Of a DNA stretch of 64,000 bases, positions 8,682-17,155 are shown piece by piece (the stretch's first letter is position 1; each line of letters begins with the position of its first letter). The translations under genes were made by a program, and so were the position numbers. Under the pieces are notes generated by a model, which made no database searches, was not told where the DNA came from, and saw only the letters and a program-made list of their open reading frames with translations. Source of the DNA: CAHJXG01 sp965277495 (lineage in GTDB: Bacteria > Pseudomonadota > Alphaproteobacteria > Acetobacterales > Acetobacteraceae). Location: the NCBI GenBank assembly GCA_965277495.1, contig OZ255824.1:744001-808000 (forward strand), in the 5' to 3' direction.

Positions 8682-10427
8682 ATGGACGCCGCCGCGAGCA
8701 AGCCAAGGCCTGCTGCCAAACCGCTCATGCGGCGTCATGGCGCGTTCTTGGTCACGGCCGCCTGCGTCGGCGCCGGTCCGGCTTGGGCACAGTATAGCGG
8801 AGGGTATCCGAGCCTTCCCGCCACCGTCGCCGACACCAGGGTGGGCGACCTACGCGGGCAACTTCTGCAGTACCTGCCGGGCCTGCTGCCCCGCAACACC
8901 GGCCCGGCTTTCCTGGTCACGACCTCGCTCGGCGTCGATGTGGGCCTGACCGATAACGCCTTGCGCGTCGAACGGCCACGCCGGGCGGATATCTTCACTG
9001 AATTCAGCCCATCCATACAGGTGTCCGGGGATACTTCGCGGCTGAAGGTGAACCTCAACTATGCTCCGGTCGCCAGCGTCTATGCCCAAACGCCGAGCCA
9101 GACCCGGTTCGATCAGTTCGGCAATGCCGTGGCGCTCGCGACCATCGTGCCGGATGCAGTGTTCCTCGACCTGCGCGGCAGCGTAACCCAACAATCCCGC
9201 GCCGGCGGCTATGGCCAAACCAGCACGCAAACGCTGAACCGGAACGATCAGATACAAACGATTGCGCTCAGCGCCACGCCCTATGTCGAGCATCGCTTCG
9301 CCGGCTGGGGCACAGGCCGGATCGGCTACTCCGTGGCGCGGACGATACAAGGCAGCCGCGGCAACCAGAACACGGCCGGCGCCAACGATATATTGCTGCT
9401 CAACAACAATGGTTTCGGCGTCCCTGGCAACCTGACCACGCAGCGGGAGCGGGCATCGTTCGTCACCGGCGAAAACCTAGGCCGGGTGAACGACATCGTG
9501 GTCCTCGAGGCAGTGCAGTATAGCGGCGGCCAGCTCTACCGGGGTGCGCACCGGAACCAGGTCACCAACGACGTTGGCTATGCCGTGACCCGCACCATCA
9601 CGGCGCTGGCCGGTTTCGGCTACCAGGACCTCCGGTTCGGCGGCACTCCCGGCGTTCGGATCAACGAACCGATCTGGAGCGTGGGCGGCCGGGTCACGCC
9701 GAATGCGGACAGCACGCTCACGATAACCTATGGCCACCGGGATGGGTTCAACGCCGCTGCGGTTGACGGGTCCTATGCCCCAACGGCCCGCACCCGCGTG
9801 TTTGTGCGTTACAGTACTGGCCTGACGACGGATTCCGAGGAGCAGCAGAACCTGCTGCAATCCACCAACGTGGGGCCGACCGGGTTGCTGGTCGATAATG
9901 CGACTGGCGCGCCGGTTTCGTCCTCGAGCGGCGCGTTCGGCACGCAAAACGGCCTGTATCGTCTCCGCCGCGCCTCGGTGACCGGCCTATTGGTGCTGAA
10001 CCGCGACGCGGTGAGCGTCAGCCTCGCCCAGGATGAAAGGACCAACGTCAGCTCCACGACAGCGTCCGCGGGAACTTCGGCATTGCCGGCGGGCGGCAGC
10101 AACAGCGGCGTGATCGGAACGCTGTCGTGGCAGCATGAGCTTTCACCGGTCCTGTCGAGTTCGGCGTCGTTCTCCTACGGCGTAGAAGACAATGGCAACG
10201 GGGGCGGCGCTGCGTCGTCGGATACGCAGCACACGATCCAGACCAGCCTCGCGCTCAATTATGCGATCACCCAAACGCTGACCGGCAGCGCACAGTATTT
10301 GTTCACCGACCGTTCGGGTGCCGCCGCGCGGACGACCCAATCCAACCCCAGTCCGTTCGGCTTCGGGCAGGCGGGTCAAAACCTGACCGAGAACCTGTTG
10401 CTCGTCGGCCTGCGGAAAAGCTTTTAG
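8682..10427 (+). CDS. PEP-CTERM system-associated outer-membrane beta-barrel protein (TIGR03016)
   Basis: A 581-residue exported protein. The first reading gives MDAAASKPRPAAKPL before a typical signal peptide (MRRHGAFLVTAACVGAGPAWA, about residues 16-36), so translation may really begin at the inner ATG (8727). The mature part is rich in alternating aromatic/polar beta strands, Gly, Ser and Thr, and ends in a terminal phenylalanine (GLRKSF), the outer-membrane assembly signature. Position and composition match the TIGR03016 family found only in exosortase A loci. It is probably an outer-membrane component of polysaccharide export, but no activity has been established. It starts 4 bp after the kinase stop, so it is cotranscribed. 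Confidence 0.85.
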   Translation: MDAAASKPRPAAKPLMRRHGAFLVTAACVGAGPAWAQYSGGYPSLPATVADTRVGDLRGQLLQYLPGLLPRNTGPAFLVTTSLGVDVGLTDNALRVERPRRADIFTEFSPSIQVSGDTSRLKVNLNYAPVASVYAQTPSQTRFDQFGNAVALATIVPDAVFLDLRGSVTQQSRAGGYGQTSTQTLNRNDQIQTIALSATPYVEHRFAGWGTGRIGYSVARTIQGSRGNQNTAGANDILLLNNNGFGVPGNLTTQRERASFVTGENLGRVNDIVVLEAVQYSGGQLYRGAHRNQVTNDVGYAVTRTITALAGFGYQDLRFGGTPGVRINEPIWSVGGRVTPNADSTLTITYGHRDGFNAAAVDGSYAPTARTRVFVRYSTGLTTDSEEQQNLLQSTNVGPTGLLVDNATGAPVSSSSGAFGTQNGLYRLRRASVTGLLVLNRDAVSVSLAQDERTNVSSTTASAGTSALPAGGSNSGVIGTLSWQHELSPVLSSSASFSYGVEDNGNGGGAASSDTQHTIQTSLALNYAITQTLTGSAQYLFTDRSGAAARTTQSNPSPFGFGQAGQNLTENLLLVGLRKSF

Positions 10428-10437
10428 GCGCCGTTCA

Positions 10438-11436
10438 TTGTACGAAACATTCTACAAGCTGTCCGCGATGCCGTTCCAGCTCACGCCGGATAGCCGCTTC
10501 TTCTTCGGCAGCGCCGGCCATAGCAAGGCGATTGCCCACCTCAACTATGGCCTGGCCCAGGGTGAGGGCTTCATCATCATCACGGGCGAGGTCGGCGCAG
10601 GCAAGACGACGCTGGTTGAGTGGCTGCGGTCGCAGATGGACACGGCCGCCTACACCATCGCAAAGATCAGCACGACACAGGTTTCCGAAAATGACCTGTT
10701 CCGCCTGGCGATGGCCGGTTTCGGCCTGACCGAGGAGGGCCTGGGCAAAGCCGCCCTGCTGCGCCGGTTTGAAGACGTGCTGCGCGAGCATCAGGCCACC
10801 GGCCGCCGCTGCCTGCTGGTCGTGGACGAGGCGCAGAACCTCTCGTTCGCAGCGCTCGAGGAACTGCGCATGCTGTCCAACGTCACGGTCGACGGGCGCA
10901 CCTCGCTGCAGACGATCCTGTTGGGCCAGCCGCAGTTCCGCCGCCTGCTCGCCAGTCCCAACCTCGACCAGCTCCGCCAGCGGGTGCTGACGTCCTACCA
11001 CCTCGGGCCGCTCAGCCAGGAGGAGACGCGGGCCTATATCGAGCATCGGATGCGCGCCGTCGGCTGGGCCGGCGATCCCTATTGGGACGACGCCGCGTTC
11101 GCAGCGGTGTTCAGCCATACCGAAGGCATCCCGCGCCGCATCAACCGCCTGTGCTCCCGCGTGCTGCTCTACGGCGTGCTTGAGGAAACGCACGACATCA
11201 CCGGCGGCATGGTGGACGCGACGGCCACGGAGCTGGCGCAGGATCTGGACGGCGTGCATGCGGAGCGGACGAATGGGGCAGCGCCCGCGATCCGTTTGGG
11301 CGCAGACGCTGCGGCGCCCGGCGTTGGCAAATCCCACGCCGAATTGCTGGCCCGCATCGAGGCGCTGGAACACCAGATGTCCGAGCGCGAGCATATGTTC
11401 AATCGCCTGACCCAAATGCTCGGCGCACGCGGCTGA
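10438..11436 (+). CDS. XrtA-associated ExeA-like AAA ATPase (TIGR03015)
   Basis: A 332-residue ATPase of the GspA/ExeA type. The family N-terminus YETFYKLSAMPFQLTPD requires a TTG start at 10438, ten bases after the upstream stop. Walker A GEVGAGKTT, Walker B LLVVDEAQN and a sensor region IPRRINRLCSRVLL are intact. The C-terminal 60 residues are Ala-rich and end in a probable coiled coil (LLARIEALEHQMSEREHMF). In exosortase loci this protein is thought to energise assembly or localisation of the secretion machinery; that role is inferred from ExeA. Its stop overlaps the next start (TGATG). Confidence 0.9.
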   Translation: MYETFYKLSAMPFQLTPDSRFFFGSAGHSKAIAHLNYGLAQGEGFIIITGEVGAGKTTLVEWLRSQMDTAAYTIAKISTTQVSENDLFRLAMAGFGLTEEGLGKAALLRRFEDVLREHQATGRRCLLVVDEAQNLSFAALEELRMLSNVTVDGRTSLQTILLGQPQFRRLLASPNLDQLRQRVLTSYHLGPLSQEETRAYIEHRMRAVGWAGDPYWDDAAFAAVFSHTEGIPRRINRLCSRVLLYGVLEETHDITGGMVDATATELAQDLDGVHAERTNGAAPAIRLGADAAAPGVGKSHAELLARIEALEHQMSEREHMFNRLTQMLGARG

Positions 11437-12287
11437 TGGCGCCCATCAATGCCATGACGGTCGACGTCGAGGACTACTTCCAGGTCCAGGCCTTCGCCAG
11501 CGTCGTCGCCCGGGCCGAGTGGGACACGATCCCCTGCCGGGTCGAGGCGAACATGGACCGCATCCTGCAGCAATTCGATCGCGCAGGGGTCACCGCCACA
11601 TTTTTCACCCTTGGCTGGATCGCCGACCGTTATCCGGACGTGGTGCGCCGCATCGTGGCCGCCGGGCACGAGCTGGCGAGCCACGGCTATGGCCACCGGA
11701 GGGCCGACAACCAGACGCTGGACGAATTCCGTGCGGACGTGCGCCGGGCGCATGGGGTGCTGCAGGATCTGGGCGGGGTGCCGGTGATCGGCTATCGCGC
11801 GCCGACGTTCTCGATCGGACCGCGCAACCCGTGGGCATTCGACGTGCTGGCCGAGGAGGGCCATTCCTACAGTTCCAGCGTCTATCCGGTGAAGCACGAC
11901 CTGTATGGATCGCCGGACGCGCCGCGCTTTCCCTATCGCCCGACACCGGGGCCACTGGTCGAGATTCCGATGACGACTGTGCGGCTCGGCGGGCGCAACC
12001 TGCCCTGCTCTGGCGGCGGCTACTTCCGGCTGATGCCCTATGGGCTGTTCCGCACCCTGCTGCGCCGCTTCAACCGGACGGATGCCGCGTCCGGCGTGTT
12101 CTACTTCCATCCGTGGGAGGTCGATCCCGGCCAACCTCGTATCGGAACCGCGAGCCGCCTGTCCCGATTCCGCCATACGGTAAACCTCGGCGCCATGCAT
12201 GGCCGGCTCGAGCGCCTGCTGCGTGATTTCGCCTGGGGCCGGATGGACCGCGTTTTTGCCTCCGCCCTCGCGCCGCCTGCCCGCTGA
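11436..12287 (+). CDS. XrtA system polysaccharide deacetylase (NodB fold, TIGR03006)
   Basis: A 283-residue carbohydrate esterase family 4 protein. NodB motifs are visible: DVEDYF near the N-terminus (catalytic/metal Asp pair), the metal histidines in HELASHGYGHRR, and GYRAPTFSI. It should remove acetyl groups from the exopolysaccharide. No signal peptide is seen, so it probably acts on precursors at the cytoplasmic side or is exported by another route. ATG overlaps the ATPase stop by one base. The length is normal for the family. Confidence 0.92.
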   Translation: MAPINAMTVDVEDYFQVQAFASVVARAEWDTIPCRVEANMDRILQQFDRAGVTATFFTLGWIADRYPDVVRRIVAAGHELASHGYGHRRADNQTLDEFRADVRRAHGVLQDLGGVPVIGYRAPTFSIGPRNPWAFDVLAEEGHSYSSSVYPVKHDLYGSPDAPRFPYRPTPGPLVEIPMTTVRLGGRNLPCSGGGYFRLMPYGLFRTLLRRFNRTDAASGVFYFHPWEVDPGQPRIGTASRLSRFRHTVNLGAMHGRLERLLRDFAWGRMDRVFASALAPPAR

Positions 12288-12323
12288 GCCACCAGGCCAA
12301 AAAAACTTTTCAGGACGCACTGC

Positions 12324-13373
12324 ATGTCGATCGTCTGCCGACCGCTCGACGCCGCGAACGCGCCCGCTTGGGATGCGTTCGTCGACGCCATGCCGTCCGG
12401 GACGTTCTTCCACCGCGCCGCGTGGGCGCCGGTGTTCAACCGCGCCTTCGGGCACAATCCGCACTACGTCCTGGCCGAACAGGACGGCGCGGTCGTGGGC
12501 GTGTTGCCGCTTGTCCACGTGCGGACCCGGCTGTTCGGCAACAGCCTGATGTCCAGCCCATTCTGCGTTTACGGCGGCCCGCTTGCTGCCAACTCGGACG
12601 CCGCCGCGGCGCTGGATGCCTACGCCGCCGATCTGATGCAGCGAGTCGGCGCGGGCCTGACGGAGTTCCGCTTCCTGCACCCGTTGCCGCAGGGCTGGCT
12701 GACCGAAGCCGACTGGCCCACCCGGTCCGACCTCTATGTCACGTTCCGCAAAACAATCGCGGCGGATGACGAGGCCAACATGAAGGCGATCCCGCGCAAG
12801 CAGCGCGCCATGGTGCGCAAGGGGATCGACGGCGGCCTGACGTCCGTTGCATCCGATCAGGTCGATGGCCTGCACGCGGTTTACGCCGAGAGCGTCCGCA
12901 ACCTGGGCACTCCCGTGTTCAGCCAACGCTATTTTCGCATCCTGGCGCAGGTCTTTCGCGGGCGCATGGACGTGGTGACCGTGCTGGACGCCGGCGTGCC
13001 GGTCAGCGCGGTGCTGAATTTCTATGACCGGGACGAGGTGCTGCCCTATTACGGCGGCGGCACGGCGGCGGCGCGGGCCAGCCATGCCAACGATTTCATG
13101 TATTGGGAGGTTATGCGCCGGGCCGCGGCCAAAGGCAGCCGCCTGTTCGACTTCGGCCGCAGCAAGGCGGGCACGGGGGCGTTCGCGTTCAAAAAGCACT
13201 GGGGCTTCACCCCGGAACCGCTGCAATACCGCTATCGCCTGGCGTCCGGCGCCACCATCCCCGACCACAATCCACTCAACCCGAAATACCGGATGCTCAT
13301 CGCCGCCTGGAAGCGTTTGCCGTTGCCGATCGCCAACCTGATCGGCCCGCACATCGTCCGCGGCATCGGCTAA
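12324..13373 (+). CDS. FemAB-like XrtA/PEP-CTERM system-associated protein (TIGR03019)
   Basis: A 349-residue double-GNAT protein of the FemAB superfamily. Members transfer aminoacyl or acyl groups; the substrate of the XrtA subfamily is unknown. Recognisable parts are the N-terminal FFHRAAWAPVFNRAFGH, the central RKQRAMVRKGI, and the C-terminal LFDFGRSKAGTGAFAFKKHWGF, close to the family signature. It starts 36 bp after the deacetylase, with AGGA upstream, and its stop overlaps the next gene by one base (TAATG). Context suggests modification of the polysaccharide or of a carrier-linked intermediate. Confidence 0.88.
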   Translation: MSIVCRPLDAANAPAWDAFVDAMPSGTFFHRAAWAPVFNRAFGHNPHYVLAEQDGAVVGVLPLVHVRTRLFGNSLMSSPFCVYGGPLAANSDAAAALDAYAADLMQRVGAGLTEFRFLHPLPQGWLTEADWPTRSDLYVTFRKTIAADDEANMKAIPRKQRAMVRKGIDGGLTSVASDQVDGLHAVYAESVRNLGTPVFSQRYFRILAQVFRGRMDVVTVLDAGVPVSAVLNFYDRDEVLPYYGGGTAAARASHANDFMYWEVMRRAAAKGSRLFDFGRSKAGTGAFAFKKHWGFTPEPLQYRYRLASGATIPDHNPLNPKYRMLIAAWKRLPLPIANLIGPHIVRGIG

Positions 13374-14596
13374 TGCGAGACCTGATCTTCATCGCCCACC
13401 GCATCCCCTACCCGCCCGACAAGGGCGAGAAAATCCGCGGGCTCAACCTGCTGAAGCACCTGTCCCGGTCCTACCGCGTCCACCTCGGCTGCTTGGTCGA
13501 CGAACCCGGCGACATGCAGCATCTGCCGGCGCTGCGCGAATGGTGCGTCGATGTCGCGGGCTTTCCGATCGACAAACGGCGGCAAAAGCTCAAGGCGCTG
13601 GCCCGGTTCCGTCCGGGACGGCCGCTGATGCTCGACTACTACAACCATCCCGGCCTGCATCGCTGGGTGCGGGACAGCATGGCCCGGCAACACATGGACA
13701 TCGTCTACATCTTCTCCGTTGCCATGGCCCCCTATGTCGATGGCGTGCGCCGCCCGGGCCTGATCCTCGACGCGCAAGATATCGATTCGGAGAAATGGGC
13801 TTCCTACGCTGCGCAAGCAGACTGGCCCATGCGCGCCGTCTGGTCGCGGGAGGGCCGGACGCTGCTGGCTTACGAGCGCAAGGCCGCGATGCAGTGCGAC
13901 CGGACGCTGTTCGTCTCCCAACAGGAATGCGACCGGTTCATCGAGCTGGCGCCCGAAGCCACGGGCCGGGTGCATGCCGTCGAAATGGGCGTGGACCTCG
14001 ACCGTTTCTCCCCCGCCCATGCATTTCCGTCGCCTTTCCAGGCCGCCGGGCCGCATCTGGTGTTCACGGGCAACATGGACTACTGGCCCAATGCAGACGC
14101 CGTGCTGCGGTTCACCGCCGATGTGTTTCCGTTGCTGCGCAGCCAATACCCGGACGTCGAGTTCCACATCGTGGGCGCCAACCCAGGCCGGGACGTGTTG
14201 CGGCTCGCTGGCACGCCAGGAGTAAGCGTGACCGGACGCGTTGCCGACACCCGGCCCTTTATGGCGCATGCCGACGTGTGCGTCGTCCCGCTCCACATCG
14301 CCCGCGGCATACAAAACAAGGTGCTCGAGGCCATGGCGATGGGCCGGCCGGTCGTTGCCTCGCGACAGGCGTTCGAGGGCGTGCGCGCAATTCCCAGGCA
14401 AGACCTGCTGGTCGCCGACGGTGCGGACGCGACGGCGGAGCGGATCACCGAGGTGCTGGACGGCATGCACCCGGGCCTGAACGGCGCAGCGCGCGCGGCG
14501 ATGGTCCGGGGCTATGCCTGGTCCGCAACGCTCGGCCGGTTGGACGCGATCCTGGAGACCGTAAGTGCAACGGATGCACGCAGGTCGGCGGCATGA
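13373..14596 (+). CDS. PEP-CTERM/XrtA system glycosyltransferase (Stp1 type, TIGR03087)
   Basis: A 407-residue GT-B glycosyltransferase. The start ATG 13373 overlaps the FemAB stop and gives MRDLIFIAHRIPYPPDKGEK, the typical opening of this subfamily. The C-terminal Rossmann half has LVFTGNMDYWPN, the nucleotide-sugar region RVADTRPFMAHADVCVVP, and the acidic site KVLEAMAMGRPVVAS. It should add a sugar to the lipid-linked repeat unit. It overlaps xrtA by four bases (ATGA). The open frame extends upstream into the FemAB gene, but that extension is only a high-GC artefact. Confidence 0.9.
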   Translation: MRDLIFIAHRIPYPPDKGEKIRGLNLLKHLSRSYRVHLGCLVDEPGDMQHLPALREWCVDVAGFPIDKRRQKLKALARFRPGRPLMLDYYNHPGLHRWVRDSMARQHMDIVYIFSVAMAPYVDGVRRPGLILDAQDIDSEKWASYAAQADWPMRAVWSREGRTLLAYERKAAMQCDRTLFVSQQECDRFIELAPEATGRVHAVEMGVDLDRFSPAHAFPSPFQAAGPHLVFTGNMDYWPNADAVLRFTADVFPLLRSQYPDVEFHIVGANPGRDVLRLAGTPGVSVTGRVADTRPFMAHADVCVVPLHIARGIQNKVLEAMAMGRPVVASRQAFEGVRAIPRQDLLVADGADATAERITEVLDGMHPGLNGAARAAMVRGYAWSATLGRLDAILETVSATDARRSAA

Positions 14597-16110
14597 CCAC
14601 CGCTTCCCTTGCCACCCTGCGCCCGGCTTTCGTCCCGTGGGTGGCCGCGATGGCCATCGGCCTGCTGGCTTGGACGCTCCTGTTCCTGCCGGAGTGCCAG
14701 GCGGCGGTCGGCGTGTGGCGCGCGTCCGACACCTATGGCCACTGCTTCCTCATCCTGCCCATGTCGCTCTACCTTGCCTGGGACCGCCGGGGAGCACTGG
14801 CCGGTTTGACGCCCCGTCCGCAACCAGCGCTCGCTTTGCTGGCGTTGCCGGTCGCAGCGGTCTGGTTCGCGGCCGAACGGCTGGGCGTGATGGAGGGCCG
14901 GCAACTGGCGGCGCTGGCAGCATTGGAGCTGCTGTTCCTGGCGGTGCTGGGCTGGCGGCTGTTCCGTGCGCTGATGGCGCCATTGCTGTTCCTGGTGTTC
15001 CTCGTGCCGTTCGGCGCCTTCACCACGCCGGCGCTGCAGCAATTCACCGCCGGGTTCATCGTCGCCGGGCTCAATACCCTCGGCATCGCCAACTACGCCA
15101 CCGACCTCAAGATCGAAATCGCCGCCGGCGTGTTCTATGTGGCCGAGGCCTGCGCCGGGCTGCGCTTCCTGGTCGCCGCCGTCGCATTCGGCGTGTTCTA
15201 CGCCCTGCTCAATTATCGCAGCCCTGGCAGGCGCGCCCTGTTCATCCTCGCGTCGGTGCTGATCCCCATCGTCGCCAACGGAGTGCGTGCGCTCGGCATC
15301 GTCGTGCTCGGCGCCGTGCTGGGAAGCGCCGAGGCCGCCGCCGCCGACCATATCATCTATGGCTGGGTGTTCTTTTCCATCGTCATGCTGCTGCTGGTGG
15401 TCAGCGGCATGCCGTTTCGCCAAGCGCCGCCTGGGCCAGCGCAGCCGGCGCCTGCCAACCAGGCTTACGCCGCAGGCAGCCCAATCTGGGCGTCGCTCTT
15501 GATCATCATCCTGCTCGCGAGCGGCCCGGCGGCGGCATTCGCGCTCACCCGGCAGGTCACGCCGGCCTTATTGAACGGGACAGTCGCCTTCGCCATCCCT
15601 GCCGGCTGCGTTGCCGAGAGTGGCCCGGCGCCCTCATTCCCGGCGCAACAGGTTTCCATGGCTTTTGTCTGCGCGGGCCAGCCACTCGCCGTCACGATCC
15701 AGGCCTTCCCGCCCCGCTCGACGCCCGACCGCCTCACGCGCGAGCGCCGGCGCATCACGGGCGAGCTGACAGCCGAGGAGGCCATGGTCAGCACGCTGCC
15801 GACGCTGCGTCCAGAAAACGGCGCTTGGCTGCTGGTCCGCACGTCCGACCCGCCCCGCGCCACGGCGGCCGCAAGCTGGATTGACGGCGCGCCGGCGCAG
15901 GGCGGCATCGGCGGGCGTGTCCGTCAAGCGCGTAATAGCCTATTCGGCGCGGCCTATGATCCGGTCCTGATCGCCGCCACGATCAACTATCCCGCCCGGA
16001 CGACGCCAGCCGAACTGCAGCGGGCCGACACCATATTAAGCGCATTCGTGGACGCCCAGACCGATCTGACGTCTGCTGTGGCAGCGGTCTCGCAATCGGT
16101 GCCGCCGTAA
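14593..16110 (+). CDS. xrtA: Exosortase A (XrtA) with C-terminal EpsI domain
   Basis: A 505-residue membrane cysteine protease/transpeptidase that cleaves the PEP-CTERM sorting signal at the inner membrane. The N-terminal part (about 1-280) is hydrophobic with roughly eight helices and holds the exosortase residues C187 (AEACAGLRFL), R232 (NGVRALG) and H253 (ADHIIYGW). After another helix (about 295-320) a soluble periplasmic part of about 180 residues carries the EpsI features (VRQARNSLFG, YPARTTPAELQRAD). EpsI is a separate gene in some genomes and fused here. Start ATG 14593 is inside the upstream stop (ATGA). Last gene of the rightward operon; hddA converges on it with a 7-bp gap. Confidence 0.94.
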   Translation: MTTASLATLRPAFVPWVAAMAIGLLAWTLLFLPECQAAVGVWRASDTYGHCFLILPMSLYLAWDRRGALAGLTPRPQPALALLALPVAAVWFAAERLGVMEGRQLAALAALELLFLAVLGWRLFRALMAPLLFLVFLVPFGAFTTPALQQFTAGFIVAGLNTLGIANYATDLKIEIAAGVFYVAEACAGLRFLVAAVAFGVFYALLNYRSPGRRALFILASVLIPIVANGVRALGIVVLGAVLGSAEAAAADHIIYGWVFFSIVMLLLVVSGMPFRQAPPGPAQPAPANQAYAAGSPIWASLLIIILLASGPAAAFALTRQVTPALLNGTVAFAIPAGCVAESGPAPSFPAQQVSMAFVCAGQPLAVTIQAFPPRSTPDRLTRERRRITGELTAEEAMVSTLPTLRPENGAWLLVRTSDPPRATAAASWIDGAPAQGGIGGRVRQARNSLFGAAYDPVLIAATINYPARTTPAELQRADTILSAFVDAQTDLTSAVAAVSQSVPP

Positions 16111-16117
16111 GCCCGGG

Positions 16118-17155
16118 CTAAACCGACCAGGACTCCGCGCCTTCCGAGGTGAAATGCACCCCGGTCGCCGTGCCGCCATCCCCATTCAGCGCCTGGATCA
16201 ACTGCATCCGGCGCGGCGGCGGCACCAGGAACATCATGAAGCCGCCGCCGCCGGCGCCCGACACCTTGCCTCCCATGGCGCCGGCCGCCATGCCGCGCGC
16301 ATACATCGTCTCGATCAGCGCCGTGCTGATCCCCGCAGCCGTCCGCTGCTTCGCCTCCCATGAGCGGTTCAGCACGTCTGCCATGCGGCCGATCTCGCCA
16401 CGCAGCAGCGCTTCCTTCATCAGCAGCGCGTCAGCCTTCAACCGATGCAGGTCATCGAGCTGCTTATCCGGGCCGGACATCCGCCGCTGCTGGTCCTCGA
16501 TGATCTGCTCGGACCGGCGGGACACTCCGGTGAAGCAGATGACGGTCGCCGTCTCCAGTTCGTTCAGCACCGCGGTCGGCACCCGCAACGGGTTCACGAT
16601 CACCCGCTGGTCCCGCAGGAACTCGATGAAGTTGGCCCCGCCGAAACATGCGGCATACTGGTCCTGCTTGCCGCCCGCCAGGTTCAACTCGAGCCGCTCG
16701 ATCTCGAACGCCATGTGCGCCACGTCGTAGCGCCCGAGCGGCAGCCCCAGATAGAAGCGGAACGCCTCGACCAGCGCCACCACGAGGGCGGAACTCGAGC
16801 CCAGCCCCGACCCGGCCGGCGCGTCGACGAACGATGTCACCCGCATCGGCGCGACGCGTCCGCCGCCAAACTGCGCCGCCATGCGCCGCAACACCCCCGC
16901 ATGCAGCCGCAGCTTGGCGCCGGCGATCGCGGCGATATCGGGCGGAAAGCTCTCCTCGATGCCGATGTCGGGCGCGATGAAATGCACCATGCCGGTCTCG
17001 GAAGGCTCGATGAACGCGTAGGCATAACGGTCGATCGTCACATTCAGCACGGCCCCGCCATGCTCGTCGCAATAGGGGCTCAGGTCGGTGCCGCCTCCCG
17101 CCAGCCCCAACCGCAGCGGCACACGCGCGCGGACCGTTGGAAACCGCGGAATCAT
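16118..17155 (-). CDS. hddA: D-glycero-alpha-D-manno-heptose 7-phosphate kinase (GHMP family)
   Basis: A 345-residue GHMP kinase expected to phosphorylate C1 of D-glycero-D-manno-heptose 7-phosphate on the way to GDP-heptose. The start ATG 17155 gives MIPRFPTVRARVPLRLGLAG, followed by GGTDLSPYCDEHGG. The ATP-binding glycine/serine loop is PAGSGLGSSSAL, and the C-terminal motif GGKVSGAGGGGFMMF is the third GHMP motif. Related GHMP sugar kinases would look similar, but the neighbours (gmhA and hddC-gmhB) support this assignment. The start overlaps the upstream stop (ATGA). The final gene of its operon, ending 7 bp from the xrtA stop. Confidence 0.87.
   Translation of the reverse strand: MIPRFPTVRARVPLRLGLAGGGTDLSPYCDEHGGAVLNVTIDRYAYAFIEPSETGMVHFIAPDIGIEESFPPDIAAIAGAKLRLHAGVLRRMAAQFGGGRVAPMRVTSFVDAPAGSGLGSSSALVVALVEAFRFYLGLPLGRYDVAHMAFEIERLELNLAGGKQDQYAACFGGANFIEFLRDQRVIVNPLRVPTAVLNELETATVICFTGVSRRSEQIIEDQQRRMSGPDKQLDDLHRLKADALLMKEALLRGEIGRMADVLNRSWEAKQRTAAGISTALIETMYARGMAAGAMGGKVSGAGGGGFMMFLVPPPRRMQLIQALNGDGGTATGVHFTSEGAESWSV

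Noticed and set aside
11169..13352. A 727-codon minus-strand frame opposite the XrtA ATPase, deacetylase and FemAB genes
   Set aside because: High-GC shadow; all three plus-strand genes have clear family motifs.
13540..14592. Long N-terminal extension of XrtA
   Set aside because: It overlaps the Stp1 glycosyltransferase in another frame; exosortase homology begins at ATG 14593.
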